A DNA stretch of 64,000 nucleotides from Gallaecimonas sp. GXIMD4217 (GTDB lineage Bacteria > Pseudomonadota > Gammaproteobacteria > Enterobacterales > Gallaecimonadaceae), in NCBI RefSeq assembly GCF_038087665.1, contig NZ_CP149925.1, positions 2,914,870 to 2,978,869 on the forward strand, given 5' to 3'. The notes under the pieces are model-generated. The model made no database searches. It worked only from the letters and a program-made list of their open reading frames with translations, and had not been told where the DNA came from. Below, one piece after another: positions 31,315 to 39,726 of this stretch. Position 1 is the stretch's first letter. Each line of letters opens with the position of its first letter. A program made the position numbers and the translations under genes.

Positions 31315-31324
31315 GCGCCGGCCA

Positions 31325-31356
31325 TGAAAAAGCCCCGGCATTGCCGGGGCTTTTTC
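31325..31356. terminator. Bidirectional terminator between the unknown gene and zapB
   Basis: AAAAAGCCCCGGC-ATT-GCCGGGGCTTTTT lies between two convergent genes, with A and T runs on both sides. Confidence 0.9.
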
Positions 31357-31371
31357 ATGGAGCACAAGGGC

Positions 31372-31602
31372 TCAGAGCAGGTCGTCGACCTGGGCTATCT
31401 TGCCCAGCACGGCGTTGATGCGGCCCTGCACCGCGCCCAGCTCTTCCTTGATGCGGGCGTTTTCCGCCTGCAGCTGCTCGTTGTTCTGGCCAAGCTGTTC
31501 TTTTTCGGTTTTCAGCTCTTCGATTTCCATCTGCAGCAGGCCGATGGTGTCCACCGCCGCCTGTACCTTTGCTTCCAGCTTCTCAAGCAATTCCAATGAC
31601 AT
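31372..31602 (-). CDS. zapB: Cell division protein ZapB
   Basis: Small coiled-coil protein that joins the Z-ring to MatP and the chromosome terminus. The 76 residues are almost entirely heptad coiled coil ([20 protein letters not shown]), starting [20 protein letters not shown] as in ZapB. Its position close to rraA is conserved in gammaproteobacteria. Confidence 0.94.
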   Translation of the reverse strand: MSLELLEKLEAKVQAAVDTIGLLQMEIEELKTEKEQLGQNNEQLQAENARIKEELGAVQGRINAVLGKIAQVDDLL

Positions 31603-31714
31603 TGTTACCCCTTAAATGAGATTTGGCGCCCAGCAGGCCGGATCCACTCTGGCCTGCGCCATGGCGGTTATTGTAACTTAAGCGCACACCGCTGTATTGA
31701 GGGAAAGGGATCCC

Positions 31715-32758
31715 ATGACCCTGAAGGTCTTTAGACACATCGACATCGCCCCCCTGGTGGCGCACAGACCCCTGGAAACCAAGCTGGGCGAAGCCCTGAT
31801 GCTGCTGCCCCAGGGCGACGATCTGGCCGATCGCCTGGCCAAGGCCAAACAGCTCGGCGCCCGTTTCGCCATCCTCGGCGTACCCGAGGATCTGGGTCCC
31901 AAGGCCAACATGGGCCGGGGCGGCTCTCAGCTCGGCTGGCAGGCCTTCCTGAGCCGCTTTCTGAACCTGCAGAGCCACGGCTCCCTCGCCCCCCAGTCTA
32001 TCCTGCTGCTGGGCGAACTGGAGCTGAACGACCTGCAGGAGCAGGGCGATGCCCTCTCCAACCAGCGCCCCGAGCAGCTGGCCCGGCTGCGGGATCTGGT
32101 CGGCGAGGTAGACAAACGCTTGCGTCCCGTGATCAAGGCCCTGGCCGACGCCGGGCTGATCCCCATCGTCATCGGTGGCGGCCACAACAACGCCTACCCC
32201 ATACTGGCCGGCATGCACGACGCCCTGGGCCAGCCGCTGGCGGTGCTGAACGTGGATCCCCATGCCGACTTCCGGCCGCCGGAAGGCCGCCACTCCGGCA
32301 ACGGCTTCCGCTACGCCCATGACGAGGGTGCCCTGGCCGCTTACCAGGTGCTGGCCTTCAACCCCTTGAAGAACTCCGCATCCAGCCAGCAGGCCTTGGC
32401 CGAGGCCGGCTTCGGCGGCGTCAGCTACCAGCAGCTCTATGTGGAGCGCTCCGTGACCCTGGGCGAGGCCCTGACCCGGTGCAGCAAGCAGCTGCTGGGT
32501 GGCCACCCCACCGGCCTGGAGCTGGATCTGGACGCCATCAGCTTCCTGCCCGCCAGCGCCTACACCAACGCCGGCATGCCCCTGGCCGACGCCGAGCACC
32601 TGATCTTCAAGGGTGCCCGCCTGCTCAGGCCCAGTTACCTGCACCTGTGCGAAGGGGCCCCGGCCCGGCACCCGGCCGGCAGCCAGCACGGCATGAGCGA
32701 CGTGGGCCAGGCCACGGCGGCCCTGGTCACCGCCTTTATCCAGGCCATGAACGACTAA
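31715..32758 (+). CDS. Arginase/ureohydrolase-family enzyme, probable formimidoylglutamase
   Basis: Binuclear-manganese hydrolase of 347 residues. Metal ligands are seen in GGGHNNAYP, NVDPHADFRPPEGRHSG (D-x-H-x-D) and LELDLDAISF (D-x-D). The GGGH form, instead of the GGDH of arginase and agmatinase, is typical of formimidoylglutamase (HutG), which finishes histidine breakdown to glutamate. The hut genes 6 kb away lack hutG, so this may supply the step, but that is inference; another guanidino substrate is possible. The start is ATG 31715 with AAGGG upstream; a TTG at 31697 is less likely. Confidence 0.72.
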   Translation: MTLKVFRHIDIAPLVAHRPLETKLGEALMLLPQGDDLADRLAKAKQLGARFAILGVPEDLGPKANMGRGGSQLGWQAFLSRFLNLQSHGSLAPQSILLLGELELNDLQEQGDALSNQRPEQLARLRDLVGEVDKRLRPVIKALADAGLIPIVIGGGHNNAYPILAGMHDALGQPLAVLNVDPHADFRPPEGRHSGNGFRYAHDEGALAAYQVLAFNPLKNSASSQQALAEAGFGGVSYQQLYVERSVTLGEALTRCSKQLLGGHPTGLELDLDAISFLPASAYTNAGMPLADAEHLIFKGARLLRPSYLHLCEGAPARHPAGSQHGMSDVGQATAALVTAFIQAMND

Positions 32759-32768
32759 GGAAAACCCC

Positions 32769-33656
32769 ATGACAAGGATGTTGTTGCTGCTGGCGGTCCT
32801 GCTGGCCGGCAGCGCCCAGGCCGGTCATTGGCAAGTGCGCCCCGGCAACGCCGACACCGGCTACCTGCTGCTGGCCGGCCCGGACCAGTACTGGTTCTCC
32901 GACGCCCTGATCTGGTCCAGGTTAACGCCGCTGTTGCCGCAAGACGTCACCTGGGTGGCGGTGAGCCGCCAGGGCCAGTCCTACCGGGCCCTGGCCCAGG
33001 AGTTGCCAGAGCGCCTGGCCGAGCTGAGCCAGGCCCATGGCGTGACATCCTGGCGGGTGCTGAGCTTCGCCAGTGCCAACCTGGCCCTGCAGCGGGCCCT
33101 GCAGCAGCCCGGTTTCCACAGCCGCATCCACTCGGTGGTGATGATCGATCCGGACGTACTGCTGCCCTACTCCATCTCCCGCTACCAGGGCGACGCCAAG
33201 GTCTTTCGCCAGATCTACCGCCGCTTCCAGGACCATATCCGCGCCGGCGGCTACCAGGAGCGCACCGAGCAGCGCCTGGCGGAAATCAAGGCAAGGCTGG
33301 TGGCACTCGGCGGCCCCGCCGACAACCAGAGCCAGCAGGCGCACCTGGAGTTCCGCCACGGCATTGCCGGACAGCTGGCCAGGGTGAACGAGGTGTTCGC
33401 CTATTACGAGGATCTGGAAGGAAGCGCCCGGCTGGACTGGCCCGACGGCTTGCCACTGACGGTCTGGGACAGCGACTTCGAACAACAGTGGCTGGGCGGC
33501 GATGACGACGCCGGCCTCAGGCGCTGGCAGGCAGAGGGCAAGGCTTACTACCAGAGCCTGTGCCAGCGGGCCGGCAATCCCGGCTGCTACCGCCCCTACC
33601 CCCACCAGGACCACGAACTGCCGCTGACCGAGCCGGCGCTATTGCTGGGGCCCTGA
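32769..33656 (+). CDS. Exported protein of unknown function, alpha/beta-hydrolase-like
   Basis: A 295-residue protein with a clear signal peptide (MTRMLLLLAVLLAGSAQA, cut before GHWQ). I do not recognise the family. A stretch around residues 80-130 (SWRVLSFASANLALQRAL, IHSVVMIDPDVLL) resembles the core of an alpha/beta hydrolase, but the would-be nucleophile motif G-x-S-x-G is absent (SFASAN). Two Cys near the C-terminus (SLCQRAGNPGCYR) could form a disulphide. It starts 10 bp after the formimidoylglutamase-like gene and is probably cotranscribed with it. Confidence 0.65.
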   Translation: MTRMLLLLAVLLAGSAQAGHWQVRPGNADTGYLLLAGPDQYWFSDALIWSRLTPLLPQDVTWVAVSRQGQSYRALAQELPERLAELSQAHGVTSWRVLSFASANLALQRALQQPGFHSRIHSVVMIDPDVLLPYSISRYQGDAKVFRQIYRRFQDHIRAGGYQERTEQRLAEIKARLVALGGPADNQSQQAHLEFRHGIAGQLARVNEVFAYYEDLEGSARLDWPDGLPLTVWDSDFEQQWLGGDDDAGLRRWQAEGKAYYQSLCQRAGNPGCYRPYPHQDHELPLTEPALLLGP

Positions 33657-33684
33657 CGCCAAAGGCAGGCTGGACGGAGCCTGG

Positions 33685-34596
33685 CTAGGGGTGGGCGGCC
33701 ACCGCCAGGATCTGAGACTTAAGCCAGACCAGGCCGGGATCCACGGCGAATCTGGGATGCCAGGCCAGCACCTGGGTGAAGCGCAGCGCCGCCTCAGGCA
33801 GGGCCCGTTCGTGCAGGCCGTGCTGCTCGGCGAACTGCCTGGCCACGGCGCTGGGCAGCACCACCACCAGCTCGGTGCGCGCCAGCAGGCCGGGCACGGC
33901 CAGGAAGTCCGGCACCTGCAACCGGATGCGCCGCTCGACCCCGTGCAGCCTGAGCCAGTTGTCCAGCAGCAGCTGGCTGTGGCCCCAGTCGGACGGGTAG
34001 ATATGCTGCTGCTCCCCCAGCCAGGCCGGGCTCAGCTCGGCCGGCAGCGGCCGGCCGGACAGCAGGCTCAGGGACTCGGTGACCAGCTCCACCCTGGCCA
34101 GGCGATGGGACAGATGCCGCGGCGCCGCGAAGCCCACCACCAGATCCAGCTCCCCTTCCTCCAGCTCCTTTTCGTAGTCGCTTGGCCCCAGTCCGGTCAG
34201 CCGCAGGCTGACTCCCGGCGCCTGCTCGGCCAGGGCCGCCATCAGCGGCGGCAGCAGCACCATGTCGAAATAGCTGCCGCCGGCCAGGGTGAAACGGCGC
34301 TGGGCCTCGGCAGGCACGAAGCGCTGGCGCTGGCTGACCGCCTCCTCCACCAGGCTCAGCGCCTGGCCAAAGGCCGGGGCCAGGGCCTGGGCCCTGGGGG
34401 TGGGCTGCATGCCGTCGCGGCTCTGCACGAACAGCGGGTCGTCCAGCTGCTCGCGCAATCGGGCCAGGGCATGGGAAACGGTGGACTGGGACAGGTGCAG
34501 CGCCCGGGCGGCCCTGGACACCGACTTGGTGGCCAGCAAGGCCTCGAAGATGCGCAGCAGGTTGAGATCCAGGCGGCTCATATCGATATTCGCCAT
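33685..34596 (-). CDS. LysR-family transcriptional regulator
   Basis: A 303-residue regulator with an N-terminal helix-turn-helix (SVSRAARALHLSQSTVSHAL) typical of the NodD/LeuO-like branch, and a C-terminal periplasmic-binding-like effector domain. It is divergent from an EamA transporter gene across 76 bp, so it very likely controls that gene and itself. Start is ATG 34596 or, five codons later, ATG 34581. The effector is unknown. Confidence 0.85.
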   Translation of the reverse strand: MANIDMSRLDLNLLRIFEALLATKSVSRAARALHLSQSTVSHALARLREQLDDPLFVQSRDGMQPTPRAQALAPAFGQALSLVEEAVSQRQRFVPAEAQRRFTLAGGSYFDMVLLPPLMAALAEQAPGVSLRLTGLGPSDYEKELEEGELDLVVGFAAPRHLSHRLARVELVTESLSLLSGRPLPAELSPAWLGEQQHIYPSDWGHSQLLLDNWLRLHGVERRIRLQVPDFLAVPGLLARTELVVVLPSAVARQFAEQHGLHERALPEAALRFTQVLAWHPRFAVDPGLVWLKSQILAVAAHP

Positions 34597-34672
34597 AGCT
34601 CAGTGAAGATTATTCATTTTTAGCATGGCATGGCCCTACCTAGAATGCCTTCATCGAAATTGGAGGCAAACA

Positions 34673-35548
34673 ATGCTCAAGAATTACCTCTTCCTGCTGG
34701 GCGTGGGCCTGATCTGGGGTTCCCAGTTCCTGTTCCAGCAAAAGGCCGTGGCCAGCCTGCCGCCGCTGTGGGTCGGCGCTGGCCGCGCCCTGGTGGGCTG
34801 CATCACCCTGGTGCTGATCTGCCAGCTGCTCGACCTCAGGGCCAAGAAGAAACAGTGGGGCATGTACCACCTGATCGGCTTTTTGGAAGCGACAGTGCCC
34901 TTCGTGCTGGTGGCCTGGGGCCAGCAGTACCTGGACACGGCCGTGGCCGCCATCCTCATGGGCACCATCCCCTTCTTCGCCATACTGCTGAGCCCGCTGC
35001 TGGTGGCCGGCGCCCGCATCACCCTGGCCGGCCTCGGCTCTGTGGTGCTGGGCTTCGGTGGCGTGCTGACGCTGTTCGCCCCCCAGCTTGGCGCCGGCGT
35101 CAACGCCGAGATCTGGGGCGCCCTGGCCATAGTGGTCGCCTCGGCCTGCTTCGCCGTGGCGCTGCTGCTGCTCAAGCGCCTGGACGGCGAAGATCCGCTG
35201 ATCATCGCCCGCAACGTGCTGATCGCCGCCACCGGCCAGCTGCTGCTGGTCGCCCTGGTGATGGCGCCCATCGGCAGCTTCGAGCCGACGCTGCCGAGCC
35301 TGGGCTCGGTGATCTACCTGGGCGTGATGTGTGCCGGCGTCGTCTATTTCCTGTACATGGTGCTGATCCGCCACGCCGGCCCGGTGTTCGCCTCGCTGTC
35401 CAACTACCTGGTGCCCCTGGTCGGGGTGATCCTGGCCGCCACCCTCAACAGCGAGGAGCTGGCCACCACCACCTGGGCCGCCCTGGTGATCATCCTGGCC
35501 GCCGTCGGTATCAACCAGCTCGGCGCCAGTAAGGCAGCCGAAGCCTGA
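34673..35548 (+). CDS. EamA/DMT-family transporter
   Basis: Drug/metabolite-transporter superfamily permease of 291 residues with about ten TM helices in two EamA halves; the N-terminus is LFLLGVGLIWGSQFLFQQKA. ATG 34673 is chosen over an upstream frame because GGAGG (34662-34666) lies six bases before it. It is divergent from the LysR gene, suggesting local control. The substrate is unknown. Confidence 0.85.
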   Translation: MLKNYLFLLGVGLIWGSQFLFQQKAVASLPPLWVGAGRALVGCITLVLICQLLDLRAKKKQWGMYHLIGFLEATVPFVLVAWGQQYLDTAVAAILMGTIPFFAILLSPLLVAGARITLAGLGSVVLGFGGVLTLFAPQLGAGVNAEIWGALAIVVASACFAVALLLLKRLDGEDPLIIARNVLIAATGQLLLVALVMAPIGSFEPTLPSLGSVIYLGVMCAGVVYFLYMVLIRHAGPVFASLSNYLVPLVGVILAATLNSEELATTTWAALVIILAAVGINQLGASKAAEA

Positions 35549-35565
35549 CCCAGGCGCAATACCAG

Positions 35566-35592
35566 AAAGGCCGCACCATGCGGCCTTTTTTA
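35566..35592 (+). terminator. Terminator after the first EamA gene
   Basis: AAAGGCCGCA-CCA-TGCGGCCTTTTTT, 18 bp after the stop. Confidence 0.88.
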
Positions 35593-35683
35593 TGGCCAGA
35601 AAGAGATGTGAATTGCCGGTCCGATTTCGGCAAGACGCCGTCACCTCAGGGGCGTATGATGTTGCCCTTGCCAAGGAGGTCCC

Positions 35684-36577
35684 ATGCCACGCCGTTACCT
35701 GCCCGAACTCTTGCTGCTCGCCGCCGTCTGGGGGGCGTCCTTCCTCTTCATGCGGGTGTCGGCCCCGGCCTTTGGCCCGGTGCCACTGATCGCCATCCGG
35801 GTCGGCGTCGCCGCCCTGGTGCTGCTGCCGGTCCTTTTGTGGCGCCGCCAGGGCCGGGCGATGCTGGCCCAGACCAAGCCCCTGGTCGTGGTCGGCCTCG
35901 TCAACTCGGCGCTGCCGTTCAGCCTGTTCGCCTTCGCCACCCTTTACCTGAGCGCCGGCCTGACCGCCATCGTCAATTCCACGGCGCCGCTGTGGACGGC
36001 CCTGGTGGCCTTCGCCCTCTGGCACGAAAGGCTCAGCGCCCGCCGCCTGCTTGGCATCCTCATCGGCCTGGGTGGCATGTGCATACTGGTGTGGGACAAG
36101 CTGGGCATGAGTGATGCCCTCTGGGCCATAGGCGCCGGGGTGCTGGCCTCGCTCTGCTATGGTTTCGGCGCCAACTACACCAAGCGTTACCTGCCCGGGG
36201 TGCCGGCCCTGGTCACCACGGTCGGCAGCCAGATCACCGCCACCCTGATGCTGCTGCCCCTGGCCGTCTGGCTGTGGCCCACCGCCAGCATCCCCAGCCA
36301 GGCCTGGCTGGCCGCCATCGCCCTGGGCGTGCTCTGCACCGGCCTGGCCTACCTGCTGTTCTTCCGGCTCATCAACCATGTGGGCCCGGGCAATGCCGTC
36401 ATGGTCACCTTCCTGATCCCCATCTTCGGCGCCTTCTGGGGCAACCTGTTCCTGGACGAACCGGTCACCCTGACCATGGTGCTGGGCGGCGCCGTGATCC
36501 TGTTCGGCACCGCCTATTCCATGGGGGTGTTACGGCTGGGCAGAGCCAAGGCGGCGGCCGAAGGCGAGTCGGCTTGA
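35684..36577 (+). CDS. EamA/DMT-family transporter, second copy
   Basis: Another ten-helix EamA permease (297 residues) starting MPRRYLPELLLLAAVWGASF, with AAGGAGG six bases before the ATG. The second half contains LINHVGPGNAVMVTFLIPIF and FLDEPVT, common in the family. It resembles the neighbouring permease in fold only; the two are divergent in sequence and separated by a terminator, so this is not a recent tandem duplication. Confidence 0.85.
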   Translation: MPRRYLPELLLLAAVWGASFLFMRVSAPAFGPVPLIAIRVGVAALVLLPVLLWRRQGRAMLAQTKPLVVVGLVNSALPFSLFAFATLYLSAGLTAIVNSTAPLWTALVAFALWHERLSARRLLGILIGLGGMCILVWDKLGMSDALWAIGAGVLASLCYGFGANYTKRYLPGVPALVTTVGSQITATLMLLPLAVWLWPTASIPSQAWLAAIALGVLCTGLAYLLFFRLINHVGPGNAVMVTFLIPIFGAFWGNLFLDEPVTLTMVLGGAVILFGTAYSMGVLRLGRAKAAAEGESA

Positions 36578-36639
36578 TGCGTGTTTTCCTCGGTTCAGGA
36601 ATAGGTGCCTTTTTGTAACTGCGCTGATGTATTGGAGCA

Positions 36640-37341
36640 GCTCTCTTCGAGGTTGCGCTGCGCGCGCCCCCCTTTCTTACTCGCCTAAGAAAGGGGGCAA
36701 AGAAGGGCGGCCCGGCTCACATCGTCTTCCTCGGTCCAAAGGGCTTACCGGAAACCGGCGCTGATTCGCTTCCTGCTCAGCAGCGCCTAGGTCGGCGTCC
36801 TGCCTCCCTTTACCTCTCACCCTTTTCCCCTCGGCGATGCTCAACGGGCAATGGTGGCCTGCGGCCATCAAGCGTTGGGATTCGTTCCTCATCCCAACCT
36901 ACGAGCCGGTACAGAGGATGTACCGGCCAGGATGAATTACTACGGACGCTTCCCAGCTCCGGTCCAGGCTTGGTGGGTTACGCTACGCTAACCCACCCTA
37001 CACCGTCATCAGGCCTGTTAACGCCTGATCCCACTCACCGGCTGTCCGCCGATCCAGCCGCGTAGGGCGCAATAACCGAAGGGCATTGCGCCGGAACTAA
37101 TGGCCGCGCAGCGGCCAAGATCGCCCGTTGAGAGTGCCGAGCGTAGGTGCTGCGAGAGGGGTAAACCGGCAGGGATGCCGGTTTAGGACCAGCCGAACAG
37201 GGATGTGAGTCTGGCCCATGCCCCGGCAAGCCGCACCGGAGCGTGGGGGGCCGAAGGCCACTCGAACCGGGCCGCCCTTCTTTGCCCACTTTCTTGGGCG
37301 AGCAAGAAAGTGGGGCCCCGCAGGGGAACCTCGAAGAAAGC
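36640..37341. repeat. Non-coding 702 bp element with 75 bp terminal inverted repeats and internal hairpins
   Basis: The ends 36640-36714 and 37267-37341 are inverted copies; the inner 26 bp (CCGGGCCGCCCTTCTTTGCC and six more) match with one mismatch, and the outer GCTCTCTTCGAGGTT pairs with AACCTCGAAGAAAGC. Each arm also folds on itself (CTTTCTT...AAGAAAG). Between them are palindromes at about 36850 (TGGCCTGCGGCCA), 36876 (TTGGGAT...ATCCCAA), 36912 (GCCGGTACA...TGTACCGGC), 36972 (GGTGGGTTA...TAACCCACC), 37066 (GCGCAAT...ATTGCGC), 37102 and 37165. No transposase and no convincing ORF is present. Motifs of this kind are scattered repeats in many proteobacteria. Confidence 0.75.
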
Positions 37342-37478
37342 AACTTACTGATAAGAAAGGGACATAAGACAACACCCAAGCCAGGTGTTACCCATGTCCC
37401 TGAACTTTTCCGTTACCCATGTGGGTGAACCCTGAATCAGGTTTGGTGGGTATCGCCAAGGCTCCCCCCTACAGGCTA
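37342..37478. other. Spacer between the inverted-repeat element and the small membrane gene
   Basis: No gene is seen. GTTACCCATGT occurs twice in direct orientation (37387 and 37412), with CCCTGAACTT between, a pattern that reminds me of IS481-type insertion sequence ends; this could be a remnant, at low confidence. Confidence 0.3.
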
Positions 37479-37682
37479 TCAACCCTGACTGCGCTCCGGC
37501 CCAACTCCATAGGCGGTATAGATCCACCCCAGGGGGCCGAAGAACAGGTTGAGCAGGCCGTTCAAAACATAACTGCCGCGCAGTTTGCGGCCCCGGGAAT
37601 AACGCCAGAACAGCATCAGCCCGGTGGTCAGCAGCACGTTACACATCAGGATGTTGGCCAACAGGCCGGCATTGATACTCAT
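37479..37682 (-). CDS. Small two-helix membrane protein
   Basis: A 67-residue protein starting at ATG 37682, with a perfect GGAGG six bases upstream. Two hydrophobic helices (ANILMCNVLLTTGLMLFW and VLNGLLNLFFGPLGWIYTAY) flank a basic loop RYSRGRKLRG. I do not recognise the family. It ends close to the repeat element and follows hutI in the same direction after a 23 bp gap, so it may be cotranscribed with hutI. Confidence 0.65.
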   Translation of the reverse strand: MSINAGLLANILMCNVLLTTGLMLFWRYSRGRKLRGSYVLNGLLNLFFGPLGWIYTAYGVGPERSQG

Positions 37683-37705
37683 GTTTCCTCCTTGAACAGG
37701 GGCGC

Positions 37706-38929
37706 TCAGCGACGGATGCCGGGCACTTCTCTGCCGCCGATCCAAAGCTGGGTCAACGGCCGCACGCCGAATTGATAACAGAGCTCCGCCGGCTCCGCAA
37801 TGGCCCACAGCGCCAGATCCGCCTGCTTGCCCACCTCCAGGCTGCCCACCTGGTCGGCCATGCCCAGGGCCTGGGCGGCGTGGATGGTCATGCCCTTCAG
37901 CGCCTCGTCCGTGGTCATCCGCAGCAGGGTGCAGGCCATGTTCAGCATCAGCAGCGCCGAGCTCAGCGGCGAGGTGCCGGGGTTGATGTCGGTGGCGATG
38001 GCCATGGGCACCTGGTACTGGCGCAGCAGTTCCAGGGGCGGCAGCTTGGTCTCGCGCAGGAAGTAGAAGGCGCCCGGCAGCAGCACGGCGACGGTGCCGC
38101 TGTCCTTGATGGCCTTGATGCCGGCCTCGTCCAGGTACTCCAGGTGATCCACGGACAGGGCCTTAAAGGAGGCCGCCAGCTCGGAGCCGCCCAGGTTGGA
38201 GAGCTGCTCGGCGTGCAGCTTGACCGGCAGACCGTGCTTTTGGGCCGCCTCGAACACCTTGCGGGTCTGCTCCAGGGAGAAGCCGATGCCCTCGCAGAAG
38301 GCGTCCACGGCGTCGGCGAGATCCTGCTCGGCCACGGCCGGCAGCATCTCGTCGCAGACCTGGTCGAGATAGGCGTCCGGGTCGTCCTTGTGCTCGGCGG
38401 GCACGGCGTGGGCGCCCAGGAAGGTGGTACGGATGCGCTGGGGCATCTGCTCGCCCAGCAGCCGGGCCACCTTCAGGCACTTGAGCTCGGCCTCCAGCGC
38501 CAGGCCATAGCCGGATTTCACCTCCACCGTGGTGACGCCCTCGTCCAGCAGCGCCCTGAGCCTGGCCCGGGCGCCATGATAGAGCTCCTCTTCGCTTGCC
38601 TCACGGGTGGCCCGCACCGTGCTCATGATGCCGCCGCCGGCCCTGGCGATGTCCTCGTAGCTGGCCCCCTCCAGGCGCATGGCGAATTCCCGGGCCCGGC
38701 TGCCGCCGTAGACCAGGTGGGTGTGGCAATCGATGAGGCCGGGCAGCAGCCAGCCACCCTTGCCGTCCACCACCGGCAGCAGCGGGTCCAGGGCGGGCAG
38801 CTCGGCCTTGCTGCCCAGCCAGGCGATGCGCCCGTCCCGTACCGCCAGGGCGGCATCCTGGATGTTGCCCTGGTCCGCCATGGTGGCCAGGTTCACGTTG
38901 ACGATCAGCCAATCCCAATCCGACGACAT
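37706..38929 (-). CDS. hutI: Imidazolonepropionase
   Basis: Third step of histidine degradation: hydrolyses imidazolonepropionate to formimidoylglutamate. The 407-residue amidohydrolase has the metal motif [11 protein letters not shown] (about residue 70), KLHAEQLSN and [13 protein letters not shown] 38929 has GGAGGG upstream; the earlier in-frame start (38980) would run through the operator. It is divergent from hutC across a HutC-type palindrome. Confidence 0.96.
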   Translation of the reverse strand: MSSDWDWLIVNVNLATMADQGNIQDAALAVRDGRIAWLGSKAELPALDPLLPVVDGKGGWLLPGLIDCHTHLVYGGSRAREFAMRLEGASYEDIARAGGGIMSTVRATREASEEELYHGARARLRALLDEGVTTVEVKSGYGLALEAELKCLKVARLLGEQMPQRIRTTFLGAHAVPAEHKDDPDAYLDQVCDEMLPAVAEQDLADAVDAFCEGIGFSLEQTRKVFEAAQKHGLPVKLHAEQLSNLGGSELAASFKALSVDHLEYLDEAGIKAIKDSGTVAVLLPGAFYFLRETKLPPLELLRQYQVPMAIATDINPGTSPLSSALLMLNMACTLLRMTTDEALKGMTIHAAQALGMADQVGSLEVGKQADLALWAIAEPAELCYQFGVRPLTQLWIGGREVPGIRR

Positions 38930-38942
38930 AGTCCCTCCAAAC

Positions 38943-38954
38943 TTGTATATACAA
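38943..38954. promoter_or_regulatory. Probable HutC operator
   Basis: TTGTATATACAA is a perfect 12 bp palindrome 14 bp upstream of the hutI ATG, in the 71 bp gap between divergent hutI and hutC. TGTA-N2-TACA centres are known for HutC and other GntR/HutC repressors. Urocanate would release HutC. Confidence 0.7.
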
Positions 38955-39000
38955 CCCAACTGTGCCACATTGACGTTCACGTAAACAAGACCAAAGTGCC

Positions 39001-39726
39001 ATGGCCACCGCCAAATTCGAACAGATCCGCCGTCATCTCTGCGACGCCATCGACCAGGGCAGCCTGGCCCCGGGGGACGCCGTGCCCTCGGAAAACGCCC
39101 TGGCCGAGCGGTTCGGCGTGTCGCGGATGACCGCCCGCCGGGCCCTCACCGCCCTGGTGGACGGCGGCGTGCTGGAAAGGCGCCAGGGCCAGGGTACCTT
39201 CGTGGCCGAACTTAAGACCCAGAGCTCCATGCTGGCCATCCGCAATATAGCCGACGAGATAGCCGAGCGCGGCCACGGCCATTCGGCCCAGGTGCTGGCC
39301 CTGGAGAGTCGCCCGGCCCCGCTTGAGGTGGCCCGGGCCCTGGGGCTGGCCGAGGGCACGGCGCTGGCCTTCTCCCGCATCCTGCACCTGGACAACGATC
39401 TCCCGGTGCAGCTGGAGGAACGCTTCGTGAACCCGGCCCTGGTCCCGGACTACCTGGCCCAGGACTTCGGCCGGCACACGCCCCACGAATACCTCAGCCA
39501 GGTGGCACCGCTGACCGCCGCCCACCACTGGGTGGAGGCCGTGGCCGCCAATGCCGAGCAATCGGCCTGGCTGGCTGTCCAAGAAAAGACACCACTGCTG
39601 AAACTGACCCGGTTGACCGCCGCCCGCCAGGGCGCGGTCAGCCTGGCCCGACTCTACCACCCGGGCGATCGCTACCGCCTGGGCGGCGAAATCACCATTA
39701 AAACCACATTGGGGGAAACACTATGA
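39001..39726 (+). CDS. hutC: Histidine utilisation repressor HutC
   Basis: GntR-family repressor of 241 residues. The N-terminal winged helix ([20 protein letters not shown]) precedes a UTRA ligand domain (about 85-235) that senses urocanate in characterised homologues. Its stop overlaps the hutU start by four bases (ATGA), so hutC, hutU and hutH form one transcript, with autoregulation expected from the upstream palindrome. Confidence 0.94.
   Translation: MATAKFEQIRRHLCDAIDQGSLAPGDAVPSENALAERFGVSRMTARRALTALVDGGVLERRQGQGTFVAELKTQSSMLAIRNIADEIAERGHGHSAQVLALESRPAPLEVARALGLAEGTALAFSRILHLDNDLPVQLEERFVNPALVPDYLAQDFGRHTPHEYLSQVAPLTAAHHWVEAVAANAEQSAWLAVQEKTPLLKLTRLTAARQGAVSLARLYHPGDRYRLGGEITIKTTLGETL

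Noticed and set aside
34673-36577. Tandem duplication of EamA transporter genes
   Set aside because: The two permeases share fold but little sequence, and each has its own ribosome binding site with a terminator between them.
36677-36892. Possible 71-codon reverse-strand ORF in the left part of the element
   Set aside because: It spans the arm hairpin and has no protein-like features; treated as non-coding repeat.
37035-37379. Possible 114-codon gene on the reverse strand inside the inverted-repeat element
   Set aside because: The reading frame runs through the terminal inverted repeat and several palindromes, lacks a ribosome binding site and has the composition typical of spurious ORFs in such repeats.
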